64,000 bases of DNA from Flavobacterium sp. SUN052 (lineage in GTDB: Bacteria > Bacteroidota > Bacteroidia > Flavobacteriales > Flavobacteriaceae): assembly GCF_028867935.1 (NCBI RefSeq), contig NZ_JAPQNS010000010.1, positions 1 through 64,000 of the forward strand, given 5' to 3'. The translations under genes and the position numbers were made by a program. How positions within the stretch are numbered: position 1 is the stretch's first letter; each line of letters begins with the position of its first letter. Shown here in pieces: positions 52,410 through 60,906 of this stretch. The notes below the pieces were generated by a model. That model searched no databases. It had not been told where the DNA came from and worked only from the letters and a program-made list of their open reading frames with translations.

Positions 52410-52442
52410 AAAAAGCCGGGGCCATAACTGGCTCCGGCTCGT
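52410..52442 (-). terminator. 33-bp terminator repeat, copy B (after nrdB)
   Basis: Identical to 51898-51930. It lies 31 bases after the nrdB stop and is the likely intrinsic terminator of nrdB, though with only five T after the stem. Ten bases further on, the DUF4258 gene begins. Confidence 0.85.
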
Positions 52443-52472
52443 AAGGGTTTAGGTTCTGTCAGGTAATGGGGC

Positions 52473-53516
52473 TTAAAAATCTTCTTCCATCGAGAACTTC
52501 TTTTCTTCAACAACTTCAACGGCAACCGGTTCGCCCGATTCCTGCTGAAGCGCTTTGGCTTTCATCGCCTTGAACTTCGACATTACTTCGCCCCGTTGGT
52601 ATTCGCCAACCCGCTTCTCAAAGAAGTTGGTTTTGCCCTGGAGCGAAATCATATCCATAAAATCGAAGGGATTCGTGACGTTATAAACCTTCTTCAGATT
52701 CAACGAAACCAACAGGTGATCTGCCACGAACTCAATGTATTGATTCATCAACTGGGCATTCATGCCAATCAGCGACACGGGTAGGGCATCAGTCACGAAT
52801 TCCTGCTCGATCGCCACGGCATCCGTTATGATCTTATACAGCTCGCTTTCAGGTATTTTATGCTGAATGTGGTCCGTATAGAGCATACAAGCAAAATCGC
52901 GGTGCAAGCCCTCGTCGCGCGAGATCAATTCGTTTGAAAACGTCAGACCCGGCATCAGGCCCCGCTTTTTGAGCCAATAGATAGAACAGAAAGAACCTGA
53001 GAAGAAAATGCCTTCAACAGCGGCAAAGGCAATAAGTCGCTCGGCAAACGAACCGTTTTCGATCCAGCGTAATGCCCATTCGGCCTTCTTCTGAACGCAC
53101 GGAATAGTGTCGATAGCGTTGAGCAGCCGATCTTTTTCGTTCGAATCTTTGATGTAGGTGTCAATCAGCAGCGAGTACGTTTCAGAGTGGATATTTTCCA
53201 TCATGATCTGGAATCCGTAGAAACATTTGGCTTCGGCGTACTGCACTTCGGAGAGGAAATTGACAGCTAAGTTTTCATTGACAATGCCGTCGCTTGCTGC
53301 GAAGAAGGCCAGTACGTGCGAGATGAAATGACGCTCGCCATCGTTCAGGCTTGCCCAATCTTTCAGGTCCTGACCCAGGTCGATTTCTTCAGCAGTCCAG
53401 AACGACGCTTCATGGGTTTTGTAAAACTCCCAAATGTCCCAGTGCTTAATCGGGAAAAGCACAAAACGGCCTTTATCTTCCTCTAGGATCGGTTCCATTG
53501 CAGTTGTCTGTACCAT
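52473..53516 (-). CDS. nrdB: Ribonucleotide reductase class Ia small subunit
   Basis: 347 aa from ATG at 53516. The di-iron/radical motifs are clear: Glu and His of ENIHSE with a radical Tyr four residues after the His ([11 protein letters not shown]), [25 protein letters not shown] and [11 protein letters not shown]. It makes deoxynucleotides with NrdA, which is not in the window. The start is fixed by the promoter at 53595-53625: the longer open frame to 53624 would begin upstream of it. A terminator repeat follows. Confidence 0.93.
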   Translation of the reverse strand: MVQTTAMEPILEEDKGRFVLFPIKHWDIWEFYKTHEASFWTAEEIDLGQDLKDWASLNDGERHFISHVLAFFAASDGIVNENLAVNFLSEVQYAEAKCFYGFQIMMENIHSETYSLLIDTYIKDSNEKDRLLNAIDTIPCVQKKAEWALRWIENGSFAERLIAFAAVEGIFFSGSFCSIYWLKKRGLMPGLTFSNELISRDEGLHRDFACMLYTDHIQHKIPESELYKIITDAVAIEQEFVTDALPVSLIGMNAQLMNQYIEFVADHLLVSLNLKKVYNVTNPFDFMDMISLQGKTNFFEKRVGEYQRGEVMSKFKAMKAKALQQESGEPVAVEVVEEKKFSMEEDF

Positions 53517-53594
53517 GCAGGCGTATGTCGTTTTAAGCGTGTGAAAATACAAATTGGGAAACAGTGCTGACCCGCTACGGCCGCAATGCTTCTT

Positions 53595-53625
53595 CAAAAG
53601 TAAGCGTTTTTGAGCGACCGTCAAA
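53595..53625 (-). promoter_or_regulatory. nrdB promoter
   Basis: On the minus strand TTTG (53625-53622), 19 bases, and TACTTTTG (53602-53595) give an exact match to the Bacteroidota consensus TTTG-N19-TAnnTTTG. It should start transcripts about 70 bases before the nrdB ATG. This is the best promoter in the window. The rest of the 310 bases between nrdB and the GT2 gene is AT-rich and contains no gene. Confidence 0.8.
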
Positions 53626-53814
53626 CATGAATTTGGGCAAATGAATACCCAAAAGACAGTAAGTTTTTTGTAACTGTAACGGAATCAAGCGGTTGATGAA
53701 ATTGTGGTTTAGCAGTATCTTGAAAATGTACTATAAAAATTTGGCTTGTCTGATTATCAGCTATTTGTGTAGTTTGTACTCTGTTCTACCTAGAGACTTT
53801 ACTGCCTTTTCTGT

Positions 53815-53822
53815 TAGCTTTG
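53815..53822 (+). promoter_or_regulatory. -7 box immediately ahead of the GT2 gene
   Basis: TAGCTTTG matches TAnnTTTG and lies only four bases before the ATG at 53827, so the transcript would have almost no leader. No TTTG is found at the normal -33 spacing. Confidence 0.45.
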
Positions 53823-53826
53823 TTCC

Positions 53827-54606
53827 ATGAATAGTACCCCTCTGCCTACGCCTATCAGTGCCGTTATGATTACGCTCAACTCCGAGCGATTACTGCTGTC
53901 TATACTCAACGCATTAACTTGGTGTGATGAGGTTGTCGTGGTAGATTCGGGTAGTACCGATAAAACTACAATAATTGCACGCGAGTGGGGCGCCCGGGTT
54001 ATCCATCGTGACTTCGACGGGTTTGGCACGCAGAAGGGCTTTGCCGTTGCCCAGGCCAAAAATGACTGGGTGCTAATTGTAGATGCCGATGAGCTTGTTA
54101 TTCCTGAGCTCCGTGACGAAATAATTAAGCGGGTGAATAATGAGCCGGGTGTGGTAGGCTATGAGGTGCCCATTTCGCTGATTTTTCTGGGTCGGCTGAT
54201 GAGTCATGGGGGTGAATTCAAGATGCCGCACCTCCGATTGTTTAACCGGAGATTTGGTACGTACAATACAAATCGCGTTCACGAAGATGTGGAATTGAAA
54301 GGAGGGAGGGTTTTGACGCTGAAAAATCACATGCTTCACGACAGTTACGGGTCGCTCCACGAGTATTTCGAGAAAATGAACCGCTACACAACCGCTGGCG
54401 CTCGTGATTTGAACACTCGTGGCCGAAAAGCATCGATAGGCCAGGTTGCTGGGCGCTTGCCGTTGACGTTTTTGAAAGAATATCTGCTCAAACGCAACTT
54501 TATGAATGGCTATCCTGGCTTTGTATGGTCGCTATTTTCGGCGTTTTATCCCGTAATGAAATATGCTAAGCTGCATGAATTACAACAAAAAAGGCCGTCC
54601 CCGTAG
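53827..54606 (+). CDS. GT2 glycosyltransferase (WaaE/KdtX-like)
   Basis: 259 aa. GT-A fold: ISAVMITLNSERLLLSILNAL, then VVVDSGSTDKT, the DxD as VLIVDADELVIPEL and RLFNRRFGTYNTNRVHEDVEL. The C-terminus has a basic amphipathic stretch that might bind membrane (LLKRNFMNGYPGFVWS). Similar enzymes add sugars to the lipopolysaccharide inner core, but the acceptor here is not known. It begins four bases after a -7 box. Confidence 0.9.
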   Translation: MNSTPLPTPISAVMITLNSERLLLSILNALTWCDEVVVVDSGSTDKTTIIAREWGARVIHRDFDGFGTQKGFAVAQAKNDWVLIVDADELVIPELRDEIIKRVNNEPGVVGYEVPISLIFLGRLMSHGGEFKMPHLRLFNRRFGTYNTNRVHEDVELKGGRVLTLKNHMLHDSYGSLHEYFEKMNRYTTAGARDLNTRGRKASIGQVAGRLPLTFLKEYLLKRNFMNGYPGFVWSLFSAFYPVMKYAKLHELQQKRPSP

Positions 54607-54614
54607 GAACGACC
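54587..54614 (-). terminator. Terminator of the small heat-shock gene (UACG tetraloop)
   Basis: On the minus strand the RNA forms a nine-pair stem (two G-U pairs) between 54614-54606 and 54601-54593, with a CUACGG closing tetraloop, one of the most stable known, and six U residues. It overlaps the final codons of the convergent GT2 gene. Confidence 0.75.
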
Positions 54615-54662
54615 TGTACGCATTTATGAAGACAAGGCCTGGTTTTAGCCCCGAATAGAGCC

Positions 54663-55085
54663 TTAAAAAAGGTCCTTAATATCAATCCGGCGGTGGAGTT
54701 GATCTTCGCTTTTTAAGGGTAATAGCACCACTACTCTGCTTTCTTCGTGAATAGCCTCAATCTGATCGGCCTCAACAAAGTTTGGAATGTCGAGCACCCG
54801 TAGGAACATCGGCACTGCCAGACGCTGTGAATTGCCGCCCGGATTAAGTATATCGTCGTCCTGCCTATTGGCTGTGCCTACAAGAAGGGTGTATAAAACT
54901 AGCTTGTTGCCTTCAACTAAGACATTAAACGAATTGGCACTAACGCCGGGCGCCGACAGTGTAATGACGAGCCGCTCATCTTCGCGCTCCACGTTCATTG
55001 TTGTCATGCTCGAACCGCCGTAGAGCGTATTGAGAAGGTCAATCTGACCCCCCGTTCCGCTGAACACATTTTCTATCGCTCTCAT
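54663..55085 (-). CDS. Hsp20/alpha-crystallin-like small heat-shock protein
   Basis: 140 aa from ATG at 55085 (RAIENVFSGTGGQIDLLNTL). The alpha-crystallin domain is seen as VEREDERLVITLSAPGVSAN, FNVLVEGNKLVLYTL and the IEAIHEESRVVVLLPL repeat. The hydrophobic I-x-I/V tail is weak (RRIDIKDLF). Divergence is high, so the family is likely rather than certain. The longer frame to 55250 adds 55 unrelated residues and would overlap the promoter region of the neighbour. Terminator at 54587-54614. Confidence 0.68.
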   Translation of the reverse strand: MRAIENVFSGTGGQIDLLNTLYGGSSMTTMNVEREDERLVITLSAPGVSANSFNVLVEGNKLVLYTLLVGTANRQDDDILNPGGNSQRLAVPMFLRVLDIPNFVEADQIEAIHEESRVVVLLPLKSEDQLHRRIDIKDLF

Positions 55086-55259
55086 CGGTATCTGTTGTTT
55101 ACTGTTCAAGTACGAGATAATAAACAAATGCCGTGCCGACTGTTTTATTTTGGTTAAACGCCGACAGGCTGTCAGTATTTTTTCTGTAAAACGGCTACCA
55201 TCAGCCGTTTTGGCGTATTTTTGACCGCTTACTACCGTAACTTTCTTCAATAATTCAGT

Positions 55260-56039
55260 ATGTGGATTTTTATCGCGTTGCTTTTTAGCGTATTTGTGGG
55301 GTTATATTTCCACAGCACTCGCCACAGTCTCCGGGTTCTGATGTACCATAGAACGAGTGTTTCTGATACCAATTTCATGACGGTGACCACGGAACAGCTT
55401 CGTCAACACCTTGCCTATCTGAGGCAAGCCAGGTATCAGTTCGTTTCATTACCGGTTGTGCTGGAAGCTTTAAAAAAAGACGCTGCCGTCTCGTTGCCAC
55501 GCCGTGCTGTGTTGGTCACTTTCGATGATGCGTATGAGAATAACTTAACTAATGCGCTGCCTATTTTACAGGAGTTTGCCGTACCACCTACTATTTTTGT
55601 ATCGACTGCTTTTGTGGGTGGCTCCAATGAGTGGGATGGCAGCACTGATCAGATCATGACGAGTGAACAACTAAAGTGTCTGACTAGCCAAAACTTTACG
55701 CTGGCGTACCATTCACACCAGCATCTGAATTATAAAAACCACCCCCTCGAAACCATACAGAAAGATCTGACCGCTAACGTTCGGGAAGCCGATAAAATGG
55801 AATTACCAATGGCCCGCGCTTTTTCGTATCCGTATGGTGGACGGCCTAAAGACCCAACTGCCCGGCAGCAAATGATCAACATGATGGAAGGTCTTGGGAT
55901 TGGGGCAGCGTTCCGAATTGGAAATCGAATTAATCCCATACCCATTCGTGACCCCTATAACCTAAACCGGATAGATGTTCGCGGCACTGATTCATTCGCT
56001 GTGTTCAAGCGAAAAGTGAGATGGGGGAAATTGATGTAG
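55260..56039 (+). CDS. Polysaccharide deacetylase (NodB-like)
   Basis: 259 aa. An N-terminal membrane anchor (WIFIALLFSVFVGLYF) is followed by the NodB fold: the metal/catalytic motif VLVTFDDAYENN, then the His pair in YHSHQHLNY (HxxxH) and FSYPYGGRPKD. These enzymes remove N-acetyl or O-acetyl groups from cell-envelope or exported glycans. Divergent from the small heat-shock gene; followed three bases later by hemC. Confidence 0.88.
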   Translation: MWIFIALLFSVFVGLYFHSTRHSLRVLMYHRTSVSDTNFMTVTTEQLRQHLAYLRQARYQFVSLPVVLEALKKDAAVSLPRRAVLVTFDDAYENNLTNALPILQEFAVPPTIFVSTAFVGGSNEWDGSTDQIMTSEQLKCLTSQNFTLAYHSHQHLNYKNHPLETIQKDLTANVREADKMELPMARAFSYPYGGRPKDPTARQQMINMMEGLGIGAAFRIGNRINPIPIRDPYNLNRIDVRGTDSFAVFKRKVRWGKLM

Positions 56040-56042
56040 ACT

Positions 56043-56966
56043 ATGCACATTAAAATAGGAACACGGGCCAGCCGATTAGCCCTTTGGCAGGCCGAATACA
56101 TACAGCAGTTGCTACAGAACGGGGGCCTAACCTCCGAGCTGGTACTTATTGAAACCAAAGGGGATCAGATTCTGGATCGGTCGCTGGCCAAGATTGGGAG
56201 CAAGGGGGTATTTACTCAGGAATTAGAAGACCAGCTTCGGGCGGGCAGCATCGACATTGCTGTGCATAGCGCCAAAGATTTACAATCATCATTACCGTCA
56301 GATCTGGGCATTATTGCCTTCACCGAGCGAGAGCAAGCGAACGATGTGCTGGTAAGCCGTACTAAAACGCTATCGTTAACAAGTGGGCAAGCATTTGTGA
56401 TTGGAACGTCCTCGACGCGACGGGTGGCTATGCTGAAACAGTACGCGCCACACCTTAAAGTTGTTGATATGCGGGGCAACCTCCAAACGCGGCTTCGCAA
56501 ACTCGATGAGGGGCAGTGCGATGCGCTCTTGCTGGCGTATGCTGGCGTTCACCGGATGGAATACGACGACCTCATTGCCGAACATTTGCCTTTATCGGAG
56601 TTCACTCCCGCAGTGGGGCAGGGTAGTGTGGCCATCGAAGCTGCAGATACATTGCCGATTGATAAGCTCGAAGCCATCCGTCGGCTAACTAATCACGAAC
56701 CAACTGAAAGCTGCCTGAAAGCGGAACGGGCTTATCTCCGTCGGCTCGAAGGAGGGTGTAGTATTCCGGTATTCGCCCTCGCAACCTGGGTAGGAGAGAA
56801 TGTGAGCCTGACCGGTGGAATTATTAGCCTGGATGGTACCCAGATGCTGCGCGAAACGTTTACAGGTCCCCCTGCCGAAGCTGAACAACTAGGCTACCAA
56901 CTCGCCGAACACGTGCTGGCAATGGGCGGGCAGGGAATTCTACTGAGCATTAGGGAACAGCTATAA
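56043..56966 (+). CDS. hemC: Hydroxymethylbilane synthase
   Basis: 307 aa, normal length. Start IKIGTRASRLALWQAEYI; substrate-arginine regions VIGTSSTRRVAML and VDMRGNLQTRLRKLDEG; cofactor Cys near 239 in LEGGCSIPV, which holds the dipyrromethane. It polymerises porphobilinogen into hydroxymethylbilane in tetrapyrrole synthesis. No other hem gene is in the window. A GNAT gene follows 11 bases later. Confidence 0.94.
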   Translation: MHIKIGTRASRLALWQAEYIQQLLQNGGLTSELVLIETKGDQILDRSLAKIGSKGVFTQELEDQLRAGSIDIAVHSAKDLQSSLPSDLGIIAFTEREQANDVLVSRTKTLSLTSGQAFVIGTSSTRRVAMLKQYAPHLKVVDMRGNLQTRLRKLDEGQCDALLLAYAGVHRMEYDDLIAEHLPLSEFTPAVGQGSVAIEAADTLPIDKLEAIRRLTNHEPTESCLKAERAYLRRLEGGCSIPVFALATWVGENVSLTGGIISLDGTQMLRETFTGPPAEAEQLGYQLAEHVLAMGGQGILLSIREQL

Positions 56967-56977
56967 CTGCATTTCTC

Positions 56978-57409
56978 ATGAAGATCCGAATTGCGCAGAC
57001 CGAAGCCGATTTACAACAATGTTTGCCCGCCTTACTAGTTTTGCGTCCTCTCCTGAACGAAGAGACGGCGCTGGCTATGTTGCAAGAGCAACAGGCTCAT
57101 GAACAGTTTCAGGTTGCATTTATTGATGCAGACGATTCACCGGCTCCCGCCGTAATAACCTACCGCAAATTAACCCTGCTCGCTTCGGGTAAGACCATCT
57201 ATATTGACGATTTGACGACCTTGCCCAATGCCCGTGGGAAAGGCTATGCCGCTGCCTTACTGGATTTTGTGATTGGTCAGGCTCGTCAGTTAGGTTGCCA
57301 AACCGTTTCGTTAGATTCGGGGCACGGAGCAGACCGGGCCGATGCCCACCGGCTATACCTAAACAAACGGTTTCGCATAAGCAGTCATCATTTTTCACTC
57401 ACCTTATGA
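56978..57409 (+). CDS. GNAT-family N-acetyltransferase
   Basis: 143 aa. The central acetyl-CoA-binding strand-loop is DDLTTLPNARGKGYAAALLDFV, and the terminal part has SLDSGHGADRADAHRLYLNKRF. Substrate not predictable. It sits between hemC and an FtsX-type permease, overlapping the latter by four bases (ATGA). Confidence 0.9.
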   Translation: MKIRIAQTEADLQQCLPALLVLRPLLNEETALAMLQEQQAHEQFQVAFIDADDSPAPAVITYRKLTLLASGKTIYIDDLTTLPNARGKGYAAALLDFVIGQARQLGCQTVSLDSGHGADRADAHRLYLNKRFRISSHHFSLTL

Positions 57410-58656
57410 ACCTCTTCAAAATCAGTTGGAGCAACCTCCGCGATAAACCTCTGAGCAGTTTTCTGAGTGGTCTGCTGATGACTCTTGGTATTGCCATCAT
57501 ATCGCTCCTGCTGTTGTTAAACAAGCAGTTAGATGATCAGTTCAGAAAGAACATCCGGGGAATCGACATGGTACTGGGGGCTAAAGGAAGCCCCTTGCAG
57601 TTGATTCTGTCGAGCATTTACCAGATCGACTCGCCAGTTGGTAATATCCCCTTGGCCGAAGCCGAGCGCCTGACCCGGAACCCAATGATCAAATCGGCCA
57701 TTCCGTTGGCTCTGGGTGATAATTACCGCTCGTTTCGGATTGTGGGCACTAACAAAAAGTACCTCGATCATTTTGAGGCTACCATTGCACAGGGAAAATT
57801 GTTTGCGGCTGATCTGGAGTGCGTCATTGGTTCTCGGGTGGCCGAGGTGACGGGACTAAAAATAGGGGATTCGTTCGCCGGTTCGCATGGTTTAGATGAG
57901 GCTGGCGAAGCGCATAAAGACACCAAATACAAGGTTGTGGGCGTCTTAAATCCCAGTAACTCGGTTGCCGATCAACTCATTTTGACTCCCGTATCCAGCG
58001 TATGGGCAATTCATGAGCATCACGAGGAGCACGAAGGAGAAGCAGAGAAAGGTGCCGCCGTTGCCGAGGAAGATCACGACCACGACCATGAAGGCGAAGA
58101 ACATACCGAGGAGGAACGCGAAATCACGAGTATGCTGATTCAATTCCGAAACCCAATGGGAATGATGCTGGCGCGGGGGATCAACACAAACTCGAAGTTA
58201 CAGGCGGCATTGCCCAACATTGAAGTTAACCGCCTGTTTGAGCTGCTGGGTGTGGGTGTTGAAACGCTTCGCTATCTGGCCCTGGCCATCATTTTTGTGG
58301 CTGGCATCAGCGTATTTGTCTCGCTCTACAACTCGCTCAAAGAACGCCGGTACGAAATGGCCTTGATGCTATCAATGGGAGCCACCCGGACCCAACTATT
58401 TATGATGCTACTGCTCGAAGGGTTGGTACTGGCTCTAATTGGTTTTCTGGCGGGTCTGGTGCTCAGTCGCCTGAGTATGCTCGTGATTTCTGGCTACGTA
58501 CAGGGAACCTATCACTACGACTTTTCTAACTTCAGTATCCTGACTGAAGAATGGTATATTCTGGGAGCCGCTGTGCTGATCGGTTTGGTAGCTGCCGCCT
58601 TGCCTGCCATTGGCGTTTACCGCATGAATATTTCGCGGACGCTGGCGGAGGAGTAA
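57406..58656 (+). CDS. FtsX/MacB-type ABC permease with His/Glu-rich periplasmic insert
   Basis: 416 aa. The first helix (LSSFLSGLLMTLGIAIISLL), a large periplasmic MacB-like domain (about 45-270) and three C-terminal helices give the four-helix FtsX/LolCE form. Residues about 203-239 are extremely rich in His, Glu and Asp (HEHHEEHEGE and EEDHDHDHEGEEHTEEE). Such inserts bind metal in other proteins. ATG at 57406 overlaps the GNAT stop; a longer frame upstream is not supported. No matching ATPase gene is adjacent in this window, so the partner is unknown. Confidence 0.88.
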   Translation: MNLFKISWSNLRDKPLSSFLSGLLMTLGIAIISLLLLLNKQLDDQFRKNIRGIDMVLGAKGSPLQLILSSIYQIDSPVGNIPLAEAERLTRNPMIKSAIPLALGDNYRSFRIVGTNKKYLDHFEATIAQGKLFAADLECVIGSRVAEVTGLKIGDSFAGSHGLDEAGEAHKDTKYKVVGVLNPSNSVADQLILTPVSSVWAIHEHHEEHEGEAEKGAAVAEEDHDHDHEGEEHTEEEREITSMLIQFRNPMGMMLARGINTNSKLQAALPNIEVNRLFELLGVGVETLRYLALAIIFVAGISVFVSLYNSLKERRYEMALMLSMGATRTQLFMMLLLEGLVLALIGFLAGLVLSRLSMLVISGYVQGTYHYDFSNFSILTEEWYILGAAVLIGLVAAALPAIGVYRMNISRTLAEE

Positions 58657-58792
58657 CAGAAGATACAGAGAGAACTAAAAGAGCCTGCTGACTGTCAGTG
58701 GGCTATTTTAGTTGAGTAAGGGTTATGGTAGAACGGCTTATAGGTTCGAATGACAAAAAGATTCGCCTGCACAATAGCCACCGAACTAAACC

Positions 58793-60901
58793 ATGACTAC
58801 CACTGCTCGTACAACTAACTGGTTCATACCAGTGAAGCAAGCCGTTTGCACTTGTCGCATTTTAATGCACTCTACTTTCGCCTTTGGGCTGTCCCTCGCC
58901 TTTTTGGGAATTACAGAACCAGTTGATGCCCAATCTAAACAAGGAACACAACCCGTGTTAGGAGTGCGTTCGGCAAAAATTATTCAGGTTGGTGGTCTTC
59001 AATTCAAAGACTTAAATAAGAATGGAACGCTAGATAAATACGAGGACTGGCGATTGCCAGCCAGCGAGCGGAGCCAGGATTTGCTGACCAAAATGTCGGT
59101 CGAGGAAAAGGTTGGCTTTATGCTTATCAGCACTAGCCGACTGAAAAATGACTGGTCGTTTGAAGCGCCTAAAAACAAGGAATCGATCTCCAGCGATTTC
59201 AACGAGGACGATCTGGTAGCTGGTATGAATATGTTTACGCGTAAGCCACTGCCTACGCCGATCATGAATGCGGCTGGTACTACCAAAGCCGTTACGCAGT
59301 ATCATCTTCGCCATTTCATTCTGAGGGCCAACGTCAGTGCGCGAATGACCGCTGAATGGGCCAACAAACTACAGACTCTTTGCGAGAGTCAACCGTTGGG
59401 CATTCCGGCAATTGTGGCCTCAAATCCACGGAATCACGTAACCAGCACAGCCGCAATTGGTACGAGCGTCGGCAAGACGGTGTTCTCGTCGTGGCCCGGC
59501 GAGCTTGGCTTGTCGGCTATGCGCGACCTGAAACTAACCCGTGAATTTGCGGATATTGCCCGGCAGGAGTGGGCGGCTGTGGGCCTTCGGAAAGGGTATA
59601 TGTACATGGCCGATTTAGCCACAGAACCGCGCTGGCAGCGAGTAGACGGTACATTTGGCGAAGATGCTAATTGGGCTGCCCAAATGATTACACAGGTTGT
59701 GCTGGGCTTTCAGGGAACCAAATTAAGCCCTACGTCGGTAGCCCTGACTACGAAACATTTTCCGGGTGGTGGTGCCGGAAAAGATGGTCAGGACCCACAC
59801 TTTGACTGGGGTAAGACCGAGGTTTTTCCGGGTGGAATGCTGGAAAACAACCTGATTCCGTTTAAAGCTGCTATTGCTGCCGGAACTTCAGCCATGATGC
59901 CTTATTATTCGCTACCCGTTGGTACTCAGTACGAGCCAATTGCCTATGCCTATAACCGGGCGGTCATACACGATTTACTCCGGACCAAACTCGGCTTCAA
60001 GGGTATTATCAATTCCGATACTGGCCCCATCGAAATGATGCCCTGGGGTGCCGAAAACCTGTCGATCAATGAACGGTACAAACGAACGCTCGAGGCTGGT
60101 GTAAACTTGTATTCGGGAACTGCCAACCCAGCTAATCTGCTTGAAACCGTGAAAACCGGAATGGTTGACATGAAACTGATTGACGAGTCGGTGGTGCGGT
60201 TACTGAATGAAAAGTTTGAACTAGGATTATTCGAAAATCCCTACGTGGATGAAGATGCCGCCGAGCGTATTGTTGGCAACGCCCAGTTTCAGGAACGAGC
60301 TAATCTGGCTTTGCGCAAGTCTATTGTTTTGTTGCGAAACGAAGCCAAACTATTGCCGCTGAAAGCCAAAACAAAGGTTTATTTTGAAACCTACCAAAAG
60401 CGCAACGGGGCACCAGCTTCGGGTGCGGGAGAGGTTTATACCAAAAACGACTCAAAATACCCCGTTGACTTTGTGAAAACTCCTGAAGAAGCGGACGTAA
60501 TTCTGCTTTGGATTGCCCCCGGCTCCAAATCCCTGTTTGCCTCTGATGGCTCTCCCCTCGAACTTTCGCTATCGAAAAACGCGGTTGATGTAAATTATGT
60601 GAATACCTTAACGGCTAAGAAGCCGACCATTTTGGCCATAAACTATACCAACCCGTGGGTAATTAGTGAAGTATATAACGCTGACACCCAGCGTAATTTG
60701 CAGGGAGTTCTTGCTACTTTCGGTACCACTCCCGACGCTTTGCTCGATATTGTGACCGGTAAGTTTAAGCCTAGTGGAAAGATGCCTTTTACAACACCTG
60801 TTTCCGATGCTGCCGTTGCCAACCAGCTAGAAGATGTGCCGGGGAATAAAGAAGGCGCAGCCTATGCACTGTTTAAATTTGGCGAGGGGCTGAGTTACTA
60901 A
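58793..60901 (+). CDS. Glycoside hydrolase family 3 enzyme
   Basis: 702 aa. An N-terminal signal-like hydrophobic segment (FAFGLSLAFLGITEPVDAQ) is followed by the GH3 barrel, with TTKHFPGGGAG and the nucleophile Asp in FKGIINSDTGP (near 407). The C-terminal GH3 alpha/beta sandwich has RKSIVLLRNEAKLLPL and ends in a typical KFGEGLSY. Likely a secreted beta-glucosidase or beta-xylosidase. It is convergent with the TonB-C gene, with five bases between stops. Linkage specificity not predicted. Confidence 0.9.
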   Translation: MTTTARTTNWFIPVKQAVCTCRILMHSTFAFGLSLAFLGITEPVDAQSKQGTQPVLGVRSAKIIQVGGLQFKDLNKNGTLDKYEDWRLPASERSQDLLTKMSVEEKVGFMLISTSRLKNDWSFEAPKNKESISSDFNEDDLVAGMNMFTRKPLPTPIMNAAGTTKAVTQYHLRHFILRANVSARMTAEWANKLQTLCESQPLGIPAIVASNPRNHVTSTAAIGTSVGKTVFSSWPGELGLSAMRDLKLTREFADIARQEWAAVGLRKGYMYMADLATEPRWQRVDGTFGEDANWAAQMITQVVLGFQGTKLSPTSVALTTKHFPGGGAGKDGQDPHFDWGKTEVFPGGMLENNLIPFKAAIAAGTSAMMPYYSLPVGTQYEPIAYAYNRAVIHDLLRTKLGFKGIINSDTGPIEMMPWGAENLSINERYKRTLEAGVNLYSGTANPANLLETVKTGMVDMKLIDESVVRLLNEKFELGLFENPYVDEDAAERIVGNAQFQERANLALRKSIVLLRNEAKLLPLKAKTKVYFETYQKRNGAPASGAGEVYTKNDSKYPVDFVKTPEEADVILLWIAPGSKSLFASDGSPLELSLSKNAVDVNYVNTLTAKKPTILAINYTNPWVISEVYNADTQRNLQGVLATFGTTPDALLDIVTGKFKPSGKMPFTTPVSDAAVANQLEDVPGNKEGAAYALFKFGEGLSY

Positions 60902-60906
60902 GAAAA

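Noticed and set aside
52223..52525. A 100-codon minus-strand frame spanning the nrdB end and DUF4258
   Set aside because: It crosses a terminator and two real genes in another frame; both real genes have clear family matches.
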